Part shown: piece by piece, positions 45,566 to 57,490 of the stretch
How positions within the stretch are numbered: position 1 is the stretch's first letter
Layout: every line of letters starts with the position of its first letter
Assembly (NCBI RefSeq): GCF_003053725.1
Contig: NZ_QAYC01000003.1
Span: 1 to 64,000, forward strand
Length of the DNA stretch: 64,000 nucleotides
From: Rhodovulum kholense
Lineage (GTDB): Bacteria > Pseudomonadota > Alphaproteobacteria > Rhodobacterales > Rhodobacteraceae
Reading direction: 5' to 3'
Notes under the pieces: model-generated
What the model saw: only the letters and a program-made list of their open reading frames with translations
Told to the model about the DNA's origin: nothing
The model's database searches: none
Made by a program: the position numbers and the translations under genes

Positions 45566-46522
45566 TTGGATATCGTTCTGGTCCTGGCCGGGCTCGCGGC
45601 GCTGATCGCGGGCGGCGAGCTTCTGGTGCGCGGCGCGGTCGCGCTGGCCCGACGCTTCGGCGTGTCGCCGATGATCATCGGGCTGACCTTCGTCGGATTC
45701 GGCACCTCGACGCCCGAACTGGTGACGAGCCTGCAGGCGGCGCTGACCGGCGCGCCCGACATCGCCCTTGGCAATGTCGTCGGCAGCAATATCGGCAACA
45801 TCCTTCTCATTCTGGGACTTGCGGCGCTGGTGCGGCCGATGCGGGTCTGTCCGGCCGCGCTGCGGCGCGACGGCGGCGCACTGGCGCTTGCGACCGGCCT
45901 TGCCGTGCTGGCCATGCTGGGCGGCGCGCTGGGGCGCGGCAGCGGTGCGGCGGGGCTGACGCTGCTGGTGGCCTATCTTGCCTTCACCATCTGGCAGGAG
46001 CGGCGGTCCGCGACCGCGGCCGGGGCGGTTTACGTGGCCGAGGCCGATACGCTCGGCCTGCTGGACCGGTCCTGGGCGGCCTTGCCCGTGATGGCGCTGG
46101 GGCTGGGGCTGACGCTGGTCGGGGCCAAGCTTCTGGTGGCGGGGGCGGTGACGCTTGCGGCCGCGGCGGGCTTGTCCGAGGCGGTGATCGGGTTGACCGT
46201 GGTCGCCATCGGCACGTCGATGCCCGAGCTCGTCACCTCGCTGATGGCGGCGCGGCGCGGCGAAAGCGGTGTTGCCATCGGCAATGTCATCGGCAGCAAC
46301 ATCTTCAACCTTCTGGGCATCCTTGGCGTGACCGCCCTGGTGCAGCCGCTGGCGGTGGCCGGGCGGATCGCCGGGTTCGATGTCTGGGTGATGCTGGCGG
46401 CCACGGCCGGGCTGATCGTCGTGGCCTGGACCGGCGGGCGGATCACGCGGGCCGAGGGCGGGGGTCTGGTGGCCGTCTATGGCGTCTATCTGACGGCGCT
46501 TCTGCTGACCGCGGCGTCCTGA
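45566..46522 (+). CDS. Calcium/sodium antiporter (CaCA, YrbG-like)
   Basis: A 318-residue inner-membrane exchanger with ten or so helices in two inverted halves. The alpha repeats are visible as G-F-G-T-S-T-P-E-L-V-T-S and G-N-V-V-G-S-N-I-G-N, then A-I-G-T-S-M-P-E-L-V-T-S and G-N-V-I-G-S-N-I-F-N. It trades Ca2+ for Na+ or H+. The start is TTG at 45566, with GGAG upstream. Confidence 0.94.
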   Translation: MDIVLVLAGLAALIAGGELLVRGAVALARRFGVSPMIIGLTFVGFGTSTPELVTSLQAALTGAPDIALGNVVGSNIGNILLILGLAALVRPMRVCPAALRRDGGALALATGLAVLAMLGGALGRGSGAAGLTLLVAYLAFTIWQERRSATAAGAVYVAEADTLGLLDRSWAALPVMALGLGLTLVGAKLLVAGAVTLAAAAGLSEAVIGLTVVAIGTSMPELVTSLMAARRGESGVAIGNVIGSNIFNLLGILGVTALVQPLAVAGRIAGFDVWVMLAATAGLIVVAWTGGRITRAEGGGLVAVYGVYLTALLLTAAS

Positions 46523-46585
46523 ACGGACCGGTGGTTCCGACGTGCACGCCCGGCCGCGTGGGCCGGGCGTAAGGCAAGTGGCGGC

Positions 46586-47458
<873 letters not shown>

Positions 47459-47590
47459 GTCATCCGTCCCTCTTTTTGGATCTGGCATGCCGGCGCCCCT
47501 TTTAAGCGTCCCGTCCCGGAATGGAAACGGCGCCAAGGCCGCATGTCCATTAATTCCGCGGGTGGCGGCTTCGGCCGATTGGTCTTGGTC

Positions 47591-48196
47591 TCAGTCGCCG
47601 GGGCGCCTCAGCTCGAAGGTGTCGCGCACCACGGCATAATCGCGATAGCCGAGCCGGGCGAGCGGCCGGAACCGGGTGACCTCGAAGCGGCCGTCGACCA
47701 GGCAGTCGTCGCGCAGATGGATGCCGGTGACCTCGCCGAAGACGGCGAAATTGGCCGCCCCCGGCAGCGTGACGATCCGGGTCAGCCGACATTCCAGCGC
47801 GGCCGGTGCTCCGGCCACCCGCGAACAGTCGATGGTCTCGCAAGGGGCGCGGGCGATCCCGGCGAGGGCGAATTCGTCGGTCTCGCGCGGGGCGGGGGCC
47901 GAGGTCGCGTTCATCGCATCGGTGGCGGCCTCCTCGACGATCATGACGCAAAAGACGCCGGTGTCGCGGATATTGGCCACGCTGTCCTTGGTGCCGTCGC
48001 GATCCGGCTTGGCCGAAGTCGAGGCGAACATCACCTGGGGCGGCTCGTAGGCCACGGCATTGAAGAAGGAATAGGGCGCGAGGTTGTCCCGTCCCGCGCT
48101 GTCGCGGGTCGAGATCCAGCCGATGGGCCGGGGGGCGACGATCGCGCCGAACGGGTTGTGCGGCAGGCCGTGGCCGGCCTCGGGGCGGTAGAACAT
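47591..48196 (-). CDS. Flavin reductase-like (FMN-binding) protein
   Basis: A 201-residue flavoprotein of the flavin reductase-like/DIM6 family. V-A-P-R-P-I-G-W-I-S-T and L-A-P-Y-S-F-F-N-A-V near residues 25-50 are the FMN-binding motifs, and T-G-V-F-C-V-M-I is typical. The ATG at 48196 has AGAGGA upstream. It is divergent from the acetyltransferase at 48269. The substrate is unknown. Confidence 0.9.
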   Translation of the reverse strand: MFYRPEAGHGLPHNPFGAIVAPRPIGWISTRDSAGRDNLAPYSFFNAVAYEPPQVMFASTSAKPDRDGTKDSVANIRDTGVFCVMIVEEAATDAMNATSAPAPRETDEFALAGIARAPCETIDCSRVAGAPAALECRLTRIVTLPGAANFAVFGEVTGIHLRDDCLVDGRFEVTRFRPLARLGYRDYAVVRDTFELRRPGD

Positions 48197-48268
48197 GGCG
48201 GTCCTCTCGGGCATTTCCCCCGGCATAACCTCGTGCTAGGGCCGGTTCCAGCAACAAGGGAGAGCGCG

Positions 48269-48760
48269 GTGATCCGGGTGGCGGAAGAAACGGCCGAGGA
48301 CTGGTGGGACGTCGAGGCGCTTTACGACCTCTGTTTCGCGCCGGGGCGCACAGCGCTGTCGTCCTACCGGCTGCGGGACGGGGTGCCACCGGTCGCGGCG
48401 CTGTGCCTGACCGCGCGGGACGAGGCCGGCATCCTGGCGGCGGCGATCCGCTACTGGCCGATCCGGATCGGTGCGGCCGGGGCGCTGCTGCTGGGGCCGG
48501 TCGCGGTGCACCCGACGCGCCAGGGCGAGGGGCTCGGGGCGCTTCTCATACGCGACTCGCTGGCGCGGGCCGAGGCGCTGGGGGTGGACCGGGTGATGCT
48601 GGTGGGGGACGCGCCCTATTACGCGCGGTTCGGGTTCACCAAGCTCGACGCGGTCGAGATGCCGCCGCCCACGAACCCGGACCGGGTTCTCGGGATCGCG
48701 CTGTCTCCCGGCGCCTGGGACGGGGTGGCTGGCCTCGTGACGCGCGCGACCCCGGACTGA
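48269..48760 (+). CDS. GNAT N-acetyltransferase
   Basis: A 163-residue protein with the acetyl-CoA loop V-H-P-T-R-Q-G-E-G-L-G-A-L-L-I near residue 79 and a following L-V-G-D-A-P-Y-Y-A-R-F-G-F motif. It resembles the YhbS family. The start is GTG at 48269 with AGGGAG upstream. The acceptor is unknown. Confidence 0.88.
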   Translation: MIRVAEETAEDWWDVEALYDLCFAPGRTALSSYRLRDGVPPVAALCLTARDEAGILAAAIRYWPIRIGAAGALLLGPVAVHPTRQGEGLGALLIRDSLARAEALGVDRVMLVGDAPYYARFGFTKLDAVEMPPPTNPDRVLGIALSPGAWDGVAGLVTRATPD

Positions 48761-48795
48761 GGGCGATTGGGGGCGGGCCGGTTTGGGCGGGGCCC

Positions 48796-48816
48796 CAATT
48801 CTTCTGCGAAGAATTG
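48796..48816. terminator. Hairpin between the acetyltransferase and ychF
   Basis: CAATTCTTC (48796-48804) and GAAGAATTG (48808-48816) form a 9-base stem with a three-base loop, 36 bases after the acetyltransferase stop. No U-run follows, so termination would be inefficient. It may be a dispersed repeat. Confidence 0.4.
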
Positions 48817-48967
48817 CGCCCGGGTCCGGCCGTTGGCGACGGCCCCCCGGGCGGCGATTGGGCCGGACAAACCGGCCGGCGGGACGACCCGGCCCGACGG
48901 GGACGCTTGACGGGCGGGGTCCGCGCCCCCTACATGCCCGCGCACCCAAGCCAGGAGAGACGGGATC

Positions 48968-50065
48968 ATGGGCTTCAAGACCGGCATCGTCGGCCTGCCG
49001 AACGTGGGCAAATCGACCCTTTTCAACGCGCTGACCCGCACCGCAGCGGCGCAGGCGGCGAATTTCCCGTTCTGCACCATCGAGCCCAACGTGGGCGAGG
49101 TGGCCGTTCCCGACCCGCGTCTCGACAAGCTGGCGGAGATCGCGGGGTCGAAACAGATCATCCCGACCCGGATGACCTTCGTCGACATTGCGGGGCTGGT
49201 GAAGGGCGCCTCCAAGGGCGAGGGGCTCGGCAACCAGTTCCTGGCCAATATCCGCGAATGCGACGCCATTGCCCATGTGCTGCGCTGCTTCGAGGATGGC
49301 GACGTCACCCATGTCGAGGGCCGGGTCGATCCGGTCGCCGATGCCGAGGTGATCGAGACCGAGCTGATGATCGCCGACATGGAATCGATCGAGAAGCGTC
49401 TGCAGGGGCTCGTCCGCAAGGTCCGGGGCGGCGACAAGGACGCCATCCAGCAGGAGCGTCTTCTGAAAGCCGCGCTGGACGCCCTGAACGCGGGCCGTCC
49501 GGCCCGTACCGTCGCGGTGGCCGAGGACGACGCCAAGGCCTGGGGCATGCTGCAGCTTCTGACCGCCAAGCCCGTGCTGTATGTCTGCAACGTCGCCGAG
49601 GAAGAGGCCGCGTCCGGCAATGCGTTCTCGGCCGCCGTGGCGGCCATGGCAGAGGCGGAGGGCGCGGCCAGCGTCGTGATCTCGGCCAAGATCGAGGAAG
49701 AGATCAGCCAGCTCGATCCCGAGGAGGCCGAGGTCTTTCTGGAAGAGCTTGGGCTGGAGGAGGCCGGCCTCGACCGGCTGATCAAGGCGGGCTACGGGCT
49801 TCTGGGGCTCGAGACCTATTTCACCGTCGGCCCCAAGGAGGCCCGCGCCTGGACCATTCCGCTGGGCACCTCGGCGCCCAAGGCCGCGGGCGTCATCCAT
49901 GGCGATTTCGAGCGCGGCTTCATCCGGGCCGAGACCATCGCCTTTGACGATTTCATCGCCCATGGCGGCGAGCAGGGGGCCAAGGACGCGGGCAAGATGC
50001 GCGCCGAAGGCAAGGGCTATGTCGTCCAGGATGGCGACGTGATGCATTTCCTCTTCAATACCTGA
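48968..50065 (+). CDS. ychF: YchF/Obg-family ATPase-GTPase
   Basis: A 365-residue P-loop protein. G1 is G-L-P-N-V-G-K-S-T-L-F-N near residues 8-20, and switch region and F-V-D-I-A-G-L follow. A coiled region (about 130-200) and a TGS domain end in D-G-D-V-M-H-F-L-F-N. It associates with ribosomes and is redox-responsive in E. coli. AGGAGAG lies 8 bases before the ATG. Confidence 0.96.
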   Translation: MGFKTGIVGLPNVGKSTLFNALTRTAAAQAANFPFCTIEPNVGEVAVPDPRLDKLAEIAGSKQIIPTRMTFVDIAGLVKGASKGEGLGNQFLANIRECDAIAHVLRCFEDGDVTHVEGRVDPVADAEVIETELMIADMESIEKRLQGLVRKVRGGDKDAIQQERLLKAALDALNAGRPARTVAVAEDDAKAWGMLQLLTAKPVLYVCNVAEEEAASGNAFSAAVAAMAEAEGAASVVISAKIEEEISQLDPEEAEVFLEELGLEEAGLDRLIKAGYGLLGLETYFTVGPKEARAWTIPLGTSAPKAAGVIHGDFERGFIRAETIAFDDFIAHGGEQGAKDAGKMRAEGKGYVVQDGDVMHFLFNT

Positions 50066-50150
50066 GCCCTCAAGCCGGACCGGGCGGGGCGGCCTTTCCG
50101 GCCGCGCCCGTCCGCGCTAGAAAGAACAGGCGCGGTTTCGGGAGCCACCC

Positions 50151-50585
50151 ATGAAGACGATCCACATCCTGAACGGTCCGAACCTGAACCTGCTGGGGCA
50201 GCGCGAGCCCGAGATCTACGGTCGCGAGACGTTGGCCGATGTCGAGACCGCCTGCGCCCGGGTGGCCGGGGAAAAGGGGTTCTCCGTCACGCTGCGGCAG
50301 TCGAACCACGAAGGGCAGATCGTCGACTGGATTCACGAGGCGCGGCAGGAGGCCTCTGGCATCGTCATCAACCCGGCCGCCTATACCCACACCTCGGTCG
50401 CGATCCTCGATGCGCTGAACGCCTTCGAGGGCCCGGTGATCGAGGTGCATATCTCAAACGTTCACAAGCGCGAAGTCTTCCGCCACCGGTCCTATGTCTC
50501 GCTGCGGGCCGATGGCGTCATCGCCGGCTGCGGGATCGAGGGCTACGAACTGGCCGTGCGGCGGATCTGTTCGCTTCTGGCCTGA
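50151..50585 (+). CDS. aroQ: Type II 3-dehydroquinate dehydratase
   Basis: A 144-residue shikimate-pathway enzyme. Active-site motifs are [11 protein letters not shown] near the N-terminus, [16 protein letters not shown] and H-I-S-N-V-H-K-R. It forms a dodecamer in the cytoplasm. GGAG precedes the ATG. Confidence 0.97.
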   Translation: MKTIHILNGPNLNLLGQREPEIYGRETLADVETACARVAGEKGFSVTLRQSNHEGQIVDWIHEARQEASGIVINPAAYTHTSVAILDALNAFEGPVIEVHISNVHKREVFRHRSYVSLRADGVIAGCGIEGYELAVRRICSLLA

Positions 50586-50674
50586 GAGCCCCTGATCGTC
50601 GCGTCCCCGGCGCGGAGCACACGGGTTTTCCGGGCGGCGCTTCCCCCCCTGTCGCTTTCGCCTATCTCAGAGCC

Positions 50675-53188
50675 ATGGACATTGTCGTTCTCACCACCAT
50701 TACCGCCTGCCTTTTCGTGGTCATCGCCGCGGCCGAACCGCTGGCCGCGCGGCTGAGGCTGCCCTATGCGGTGATCCTGGCGGTTCTGGGGATGATGATC
50801 GGCGCGGGCGCCATCTTCTTCCTGCGGACCGACCTGACCGATGCGCTCAATCCGGTGGCCGAGGCGATCCTCAACCTGCCGATCCGGTCGAACGTCTTTC
50901 TCTACGTTTTCCTGCCGATGCTGCTTTTCCAGGTCACGCTGGGGATGAACCTGCGCCGCATGCTGGACGACTGGGTGCCGATCCTGATGCTGGCGGTGGT
51001 CGCGGTCGTGGTCGCGACGCTGTCGGTGGGCTACGCGCTGGCCTGGGCAAGCCCCTGGCCGATCACCGTGTGCCTGCTGATCGGGGCCATCGTCTCGACC
51101 ACGGATCCGTCGGCCGTGGTGGGCATCTTCCGGTCGATCTCGGCGCCGCGGCGTCTTGCCCGCATCATCGAAGGCGAAAGCCTCCTGAACGATGCCGCCG
51201 CCATCGCGCTCTTTGGTCTGTTCATGAGCTTTGTCATGGATAACGTGCCCGACCCCGCCTTTTCCTCGGCGCTGGGGCGCTTTCCGATGCTGATCGCGGG
51301 CGGGGCCGTCACCGGCTGGATCTGCGCGCGGGTGGCGATATGGACGATGACGCTGTTCCAGCGGTTCGAGCTGGCGCAGATCTCGCTGTCGGTGGCGCTG
51401 CCCTATCTGGCCTATATCCTCGCCGAGCGCAGCGTCGGCGCCTCCGGCGTGATCGCCGTGGTGGCGGCGGGTCTGACGCTGAACCTGATGGGGCCGGGGC
51501 GGCTGGCGCCCTCGGCGATGACGAACCTGCGCGAAGTCTGGGACCTGCTGGCGCATTGGGCCGGGGCGCTGATCTTCGTGCTGGCCGCACTGCTGATCCC
51601 GCGCCTGATGGAAGAGGTGCGGCTGGACGATCTGGGCCTCGTCGCCGCTGTGGCCCTGGCGGCCATCGCGGCGCGGGTCGTGATCCTCTTCGGGCTCTTG
51701 CCGCTTCTGACCCTGCTGCGGCTTTCGCCCATGGTCGAGCGGCCCTATCGCGTGGCGATCCTCTGGGGCGGTCTGCGCGGCGCGGTCACGCTGGCGCTGG
51801 CGCTGGCGGTGACCGAAAGCGTCCATGTCCCGGTCGAGGTCAAGCGCGTGGTCGGTATCCTTGCGACCGGGTTCACGCTGTTTACCCTCCTCGTGCAGGG
51901 GACGACATTGCGGCCGGTGATTCGGCTTCTGGGGCTCGACCGGCTGTCGCCCATCGACCGGGCGCTGTCCAACCAGGTAGTGGCGGTCGCGCTGCAGACG
52001 GTGCGCGAGGACGTCGCCCGCACCACCGAAACCTATGATCTCTCGCACGACATCGTGCGCTCCGAGGCCAAGCGCTTCGGCGAGCGGCTGGACGAGGCGG
52101 TGAAGACCGCCGATGCGGATGCCGAGATCCTTGATCGGGACCGCGTGACGCTGGGACTGGTGGCGCTTGCCGGGGCCGAACGGGACGCCATCCTGAACCG
52201 CATTCGCGACCGCACCATCCCGCTCGGGCTTGCCGAACGGATGCTGTCGAATGCCGACCGACTGATCGAGGGCGCGCGCACCGGCGGGCGGTCAGGCTAT
52301 CGCACCGCCTCGAAGGCCAGCACCGGCTACAGCCGCGCCTTCCGGCTGGCGGTGGTGCTGAACAACCGGCTGCGCATCGCAGGTCCGCTGGCGCGGCTGA
52401 CCGCCGACCGGTTCGAGGATCTGCTGATCCAGCGGCTGGTGCTGCACGATCTGGGCGGGTTCATCGAGGCGCGCATCCGGCGCATCCACGGACGCCGGGT
52501 GGCCGACCTGTTGCAGGAACTTCTGGAACGGCGCGACGAGGCGCTGGAAACCGCGCTGGACGGGCTGAGGCTGCAATTCCCGGGCTATGCCGAGGAACTG
52601 GAGCGCCGCTTCATCCGTCGCACCGCGCTGCGGCTGGAGGAACGCGAATACCGGTCGCTGCGCGAGGACGGGCTGATCGGGGCCGAGCTGTTCGCGGTGC
52701 TGATGCAGGAGATCGACCGTCGCCGCGCCGCGGCCGAAGAGCGCCCGCGCCTCGATATCGCCGTGAGAAAGGCGGATCTGGTCCGGCGCTTCCCGCTGTT
52801 CGCGGGGCTCGACGAGGCGGCGCTGCGGCGGCTCGCGCGGGCGCTGGTGACACGCCATGCCGATCCGGGCGAGGTGATCTTCCGCAAGGAGATGCCCGCG
52901 CGTTCAGTCTTCTTCATCGCCAGCGGCGCGGTCGAGATGGAGATGGCGGGGCAGGTCGCGCGACTGGGGCGGGGCGAGATGTTCGGGCAGATGGCGATCC
53001 TGACCCGTCGGCCGCGCCGGGCCGAGGTGCGGGCGATCGCCCCATCGACGCTTCTGGTTCTCGACGAGGCGCGGTTCCGCAGGCTGCTGTCGAGCAGTCC
53101 CGCGATGCGCGAAGCCGTGCTTGAAAGCGCGGCGCGGCGCGGGATGTCGCCTGAAAAGATCCTGCCCGCCGAGGCGCCCGCCGCCTGA
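50675..53188 (+). CDS. CPA1 Na+/H+ antiporter with C-terminal cNMP-binding-like domain
   Basis: An 837-residue protein. Residues 1-420 are an antiporter domain with about 12 helices (S-T-T-D-P-S-A-V-V and E-G-E-S-L-L-N-D-A-A motifs near residue 145-175). Residues about 430-700 are a helical cytoplasmic region. Residues about 705-820 resemble a cyclic nucleotide-binding domain (R-F-P-L-F-A-G-L; G-E-M-F-G-Q-M-A-I). Gln771 stands where most have Glu; Arg781 is retained. It probably exports Na+ or K+ for protons. Confidence 0.9.
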   Translation: MDIVVLTTITACLFVVIAAAEPLAARLRLPYAVILAVLGMMIGAGAIFFLRTDLTDALNPVAEAILNLPIRSNVFLYVFLPMLLFQVTLGMNLRRMLDDWVPILMLAVVAVVVATLSVGYALAWASPWPITVCLLIGAIVSTTDPSAVVGIFRSISAPRRLARIIEGESLLNDAAAIALFGLFMSFVMDNVPDPAFSSALGRFPMLIAGGAVTGWICARVAIWTMTLFQRFELAQISLSVALPYLAYILAERSVGASGVIAVVAAGLTLNLMGPGRLAPSAMTNLREVWDLLAHWAGALIFVLAALLIPRLMEEVRLDDLGLVAAVALAAIAARVVILFGLLPLLTLLRLSPMVERPYRVAILWGGLRGAVTLALALAVTESVHVPVEVKRVVGILATGFTLFTLLVQGTTLRPVIRLLGLDRLSPIDRALSNQVVAVALQTVREDVARTTETYDLSHDIVRSEAKRFGERLDEAVKTADADAEILDRDRVTLGLVALAGAERDAILNRIRDRTIPLGLAERMLSNADRLIEGARTGGRSGYRTASKASTGYSRAFRLAVVLNNRLRIAGPLARLTADRFEDLLIQRLVLHDLGGFIEARIRRIHGRRVADLLQELLERRDEALETALDGLRLQFPGYAEELERRFIRRTALRLEEREYRSLREDGLIGAELFAVLMQEIDRRRAAAEERPRLDIAVRKADLVRRFPLFAGLDEAALRRLARALVTRHADPGEVIFRKEMPARSVFFIASGAVEMEMAGQVARLGRGEMFGQMAILTRRPRRAEVRAIAPSTLLVLDEARFRRLLSSSPAMREAVLESAARRGMSPEKILPAEAPAA

Positions 53189-53395
53189 GCCGCGGCAGGG
53201 CCTGCCCCGCGATAGGGCCAGCACCGCGACAGGGCCTGCGTTTCGGAAGGCGGCCCGGCGGCTCGTCCGTCCGGCGTGGCGTACGGATCGGACCTGTTCG
53301 GACGGTGGCGGACCCCGGGGAGGCACGGGCGCGCTTTCGCGGCTCTGCCCGAGGACCCGTTCGTCCCCGGCCGGGTGCGGGACCGGTTCCCGCCA

Positions 53396-53427
53396 AAGAA
53401 AAACGCCCGGCCAGTCAATGCCGGGCG
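53396..53427 (-). terminator. Strong terminator of the glp operon
   Basis: On the minus strand CGCCCGGC (53427-53420) and GCCGGGCG (53411-53404) form an 8-base GC stem with an 8-base loop, followed by TTTTTCTTT. It lies about 20 bases beyond the last gene, glpV, and is a textbook Rho-independent terminator. Confidence 0.85.
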
Positions 53428-53447
53428 CCGCGGTCACGCAAAGGGGC

Positions 53448-55175
<1,728 letters not shown>

Positions 55176-55271
55176 GGTTTCCTCCCTATTGAACCCAGTA
55201 TTTTTCGTGTCGTCGGGCCCTGCGTCAGCGCGGCGGGCCTCCAATCCCGCCGCCCGACCGTCCTGCGCGGG

Positions 55272-55544
55272 TCACACCCAGCGGAAGACGGCCGCGGCCC
55301 AGCCCGCGCAAAGGATCAGCGCGCCCCATTGCGGCCAGGGCGCAAGCCCCAGCCAGGCCAGATTGAGAAAGGCCGCGCCCAGCAACGTGATGAAGAGCCG
55401 GTCGCCGCGGGTCGTCTCGAACCTGAGCACACCCACGCGCGGGGTTTCCGGAAACCGGATCGCCAGCACGGTGAACAGCACCAGAAGCGCCGCGATCGTG
55501 GCGAAGAAGGCCGCCGTGGGCCAGGTCCAGGCCATCCAGTCCAT
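55272..55544 (-). CDS. glpU: Small membrane subunit GlpU (DUF2160)
   Basis: A 90-residue protein with two or three membrane helices (M-D-W-M-A-W-T-W near the start, F-R-W-V at the end). It matches the small DUF2160 protein found in glycerol ABC transporter operons. It is four bases from the upstream gene. Its role is unknown; it may help assemble the permease. Confidence 0.88.
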   Translation of the reverse strand: MDWMAWTWPTAAFFATIAALLVLFTVLAIRFPETPRVGVLRFETTRGDRLFITLLGAAFLNLAWLGLAPWPQWGALILCAGWAAAVFRWV

Positions 55545-55548
55545 GCGC

Positions 55549-55776
55549 TTACCCCGTCTTCACGTAGACATGCAGGCCGTGTTCCTTGCGGCCGGTATCC
55601 TCGATCCCCTCGAACCGGCCCTCCCGCACGGCCCGCAGGAAATCGTTGCCGATCCCCACCTTCTCGCCGATCCAGAGCGTATCCCATCGGGCGCCGACCG
55701 CGTCGGGCAAGTGGAATTCGCCGGGGGCTAGCGCGTCGAGCGCGTCCCGGATCATGGCTTCCTGATCTGCTGTCAT
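55549..55776 (-). CDS. DUF1413-like small protein within the glp operon
   Basis: A 75-residue soluble protein. The core L-A-P-G-E-F-H-L-P-D (residues 16-25), W-D-T-L-W-I-G-E-K-V-G-I-G and E-H-G-L-H-V-Y-V-K match the DUF1413 pattern as I know it. The ATG overlaps the glpQ stop (ATGA), so it is translated with the operon. No DNA-binding motif or signal peptide is visible. Its function is unknown. Confidence 0.8.
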   Translation of the reverse strand: MTADQEAMIRDALDALAPGEFHLPDAVGARWDTLWIGEKVGIGNDFLRAVREGRFEGIEDTGRKEHGLHVYVKTG

Positions 55777-56618
55777 CAAACCCTCCCGAGGGCAAAGCCC
55801 TTGGCGATGTAATTGCGCACGAAGTAGATCACGAGCGCGCCGGGCACGATGGTCAGCACACCCGCGGCAGCCAGAACCCCCCAGTCCAGTCCCGAGGCGC
55901 TGACCGTGCGTGTCATGGTAGCGGCGATGGGCTTGGCGTCCACGCTGGTCAGCGTCCGCGACAGCAGGAGCTCTACCCAGGAGAACATGAAGCAGAAGAA
56001 GGCCGCGACCCCGATGCCCGACGCGATCAGCGGCATGAAGATCTTCACGAAGAAGCGCGGGAAGGAATAGCCGTCGATATAGGCGGTCTCGTCGATTTCC
56101 TTGGGCACGCCGCGCATGAAGCCCTCGAGGATCCAGACCGCCAGCGGCACGTTGAAGAGGCAATGCGCCAGTGCCACCGCGATATGGGTGTCGAAAAGCC
56201 CGACCGAGGAATAGAGCTGGAAGAAGGGCAGGGCAAAGACCGCGGGCGGGGCCATCCGGTTCGTCAGCAGCCAGAAGAACAGATGCTTGTCGCCGAGGAA
56301 TGTGTAGCGGCTGAAGGCATAGGCGGCGGGCAGCGCGACGGTGATCGAGATGACCGTGTTCATCACCACGTAGATCATCGAATTGACATAGCCCATGTAC
56401 CAGGACGGGTCGGTCAGGATGGTCGCGTAGTTCCGGAAGGTCAGATCCTTCGGCCAGAGGCTGAAGCTGCCGAGGATCTCGGCATTGGTCTTCAGGCTCA
56501 TGTTCACAAGCCAGTAGATCGGCAAGAGCAGGAACAGAAGGTAGGCCACCATCACCACGGCGCGGGCATTCACCCGGGGCAGGACGCGGGAGGCGGGCAG
56601 GGCAGGGGCGTCGGCCAT
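55776..56618 (-). CDS. glpQ: Glycerol ABC transporter permease GlpQ
   Basis: A 280-residue inner-membrane permease with about six helices. The coupling motif E-A-A-x3-G is present in the variant D-E-T-A-Y-I-D-G-Y near residue 175. It is paired with GlpP. The ATG at 56618 overlaps the glpP stop (ATGA), fixing the start. It should not be confused with glycerophosphodiesterase GlpQ. Confidence 0.92.
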   Translation of the reverse strand: MADAPALPASRVLPRVNARAVVMVAYLLFLLLPIYWLVNMSLKTNAEILGSFSLWPKDLTFRNYATILTDPSWYMGYVNSMIYVVMNTVISITVALPAAYAFSRYTFLGDKHLFFWLLTNRMAPPAVFALPFFQLYSSVGLFDTHIAVALAHCLFNVPLAVWILEGFMRGVPKEIDETAYIDGYSFPRFFVKIFMPLIASGIGVAAFFCFMFSWVELLLSRTLTSVDAKPIAATMTRTVSASGLDWGVLAAAGVLTIVPGALVIYFVRNYIAKGFALGRV

Positions 56619-57490
56619 CACTTGCCCTCCCGTTTTTCCATGTTCACCATCACGGTGTAGAAGACGTAGGACACGAGCAGGATCACCAGGAAATACATCA
56701 GCGAGAAGGCGGCCGCGGGTCCGAGGTCGAACTGCCCCAGCGCCATCTTCACCAGATCGATGGACAGGAACGTTGTGGCGTTGCCGGGGCCGCCGCCGGT
56801 GACGACGAAGGGCTCGGTATAGATCATGAAACTGTCCATGAACCTCAGCAGTACCGCGATCATCAGCACGCCCTGCATCTTCGGCAGCTCGATATAGCGG
56901 AAGACGGCCCAGCGGCTGGCCTGGTCGATCCGCGCCGCCTGATAATAGGCGTTGGGGATCGATTGCAGCCCCGCATAGGCCAGAAGCGCCACCAGCGAGG
57001 TCCAGTGCCAGACATCCATCACGATGACCGTGGTCCAGGCGGCGAAGAAGCCCTGGGTGTAGTTGTAGTCGACCCCCAGCGCGTTCAGCGTGTAGCCCAG
57101 CAGCCCGATATCCTCGCGCCCGAAGATCTGCCAGATGGTGCCGACGACGTTCCACGGGATCAGAAGCGGCAGCGCCATCAGCACCAGACAGACCGAGGCC
57201 CAGACGCCCTTCTTGGGCATCGACAGCGCCACCAGAATGCCCAGCGGCACCTCGATGGCGAGGATGATCCCCGAAAAGACCAGCTGGCGCCCCAGCGCGT
57301 CCCACATCCGTTCGGAGGCGAGCGTCTCGCGGAACCAATTGAGCCCGGCCCAGAAGAACTGGTTCTGCCCGAACGTGTCCTGCACCGAGTAGTTCACGAC
57401 CGTCATCAGCGGGATCACCGCCGAGAAGGCCACCAGCACCAGCACCGGCAGTACCAGGAACCACGCCTTGTGATTGACTGTCTTTTCCAT
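56618..57490 (-). CDS. glpP: Glycerol ABC transporter permease GlpP
   Basis: A 290-residue permease with six predicted helices and the coupling loop Y-Y-Q-A-A-R-I-D-Q-A-S near residue 190. Its start overlaps the glpT stop and its stop overlaps the glpQ start, so the three are coupled. With GlpQ it forms the transmembrane channel. Confidence 0.93.
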   Translation of the reverse strand: MEKTVNHKAWFLVLPVLVLVAFSAVIPLMTVVNYSVQDTFGQNQFFWAGLNWFRETLASERMWDALGRQLVFSGIILAIEVPLGILVALSMPKKGVWASVCLVLMALPLLIPWNVVGTIWQIFGREDIGLLGYTLNALGVDYNYTQGFFAAWTTVIVMDVWHWTSLVALLAYAGLQSIPNAYYQAARIDQASRWAVFRYIELPKMQGVLMIAVLLRFMDSFMIYTEPFVVTGGGPGNATTFLSIDLVKMALGQFDLGPAAAFSLMYFLVILLVSYVFYTVMVNMEKREGK

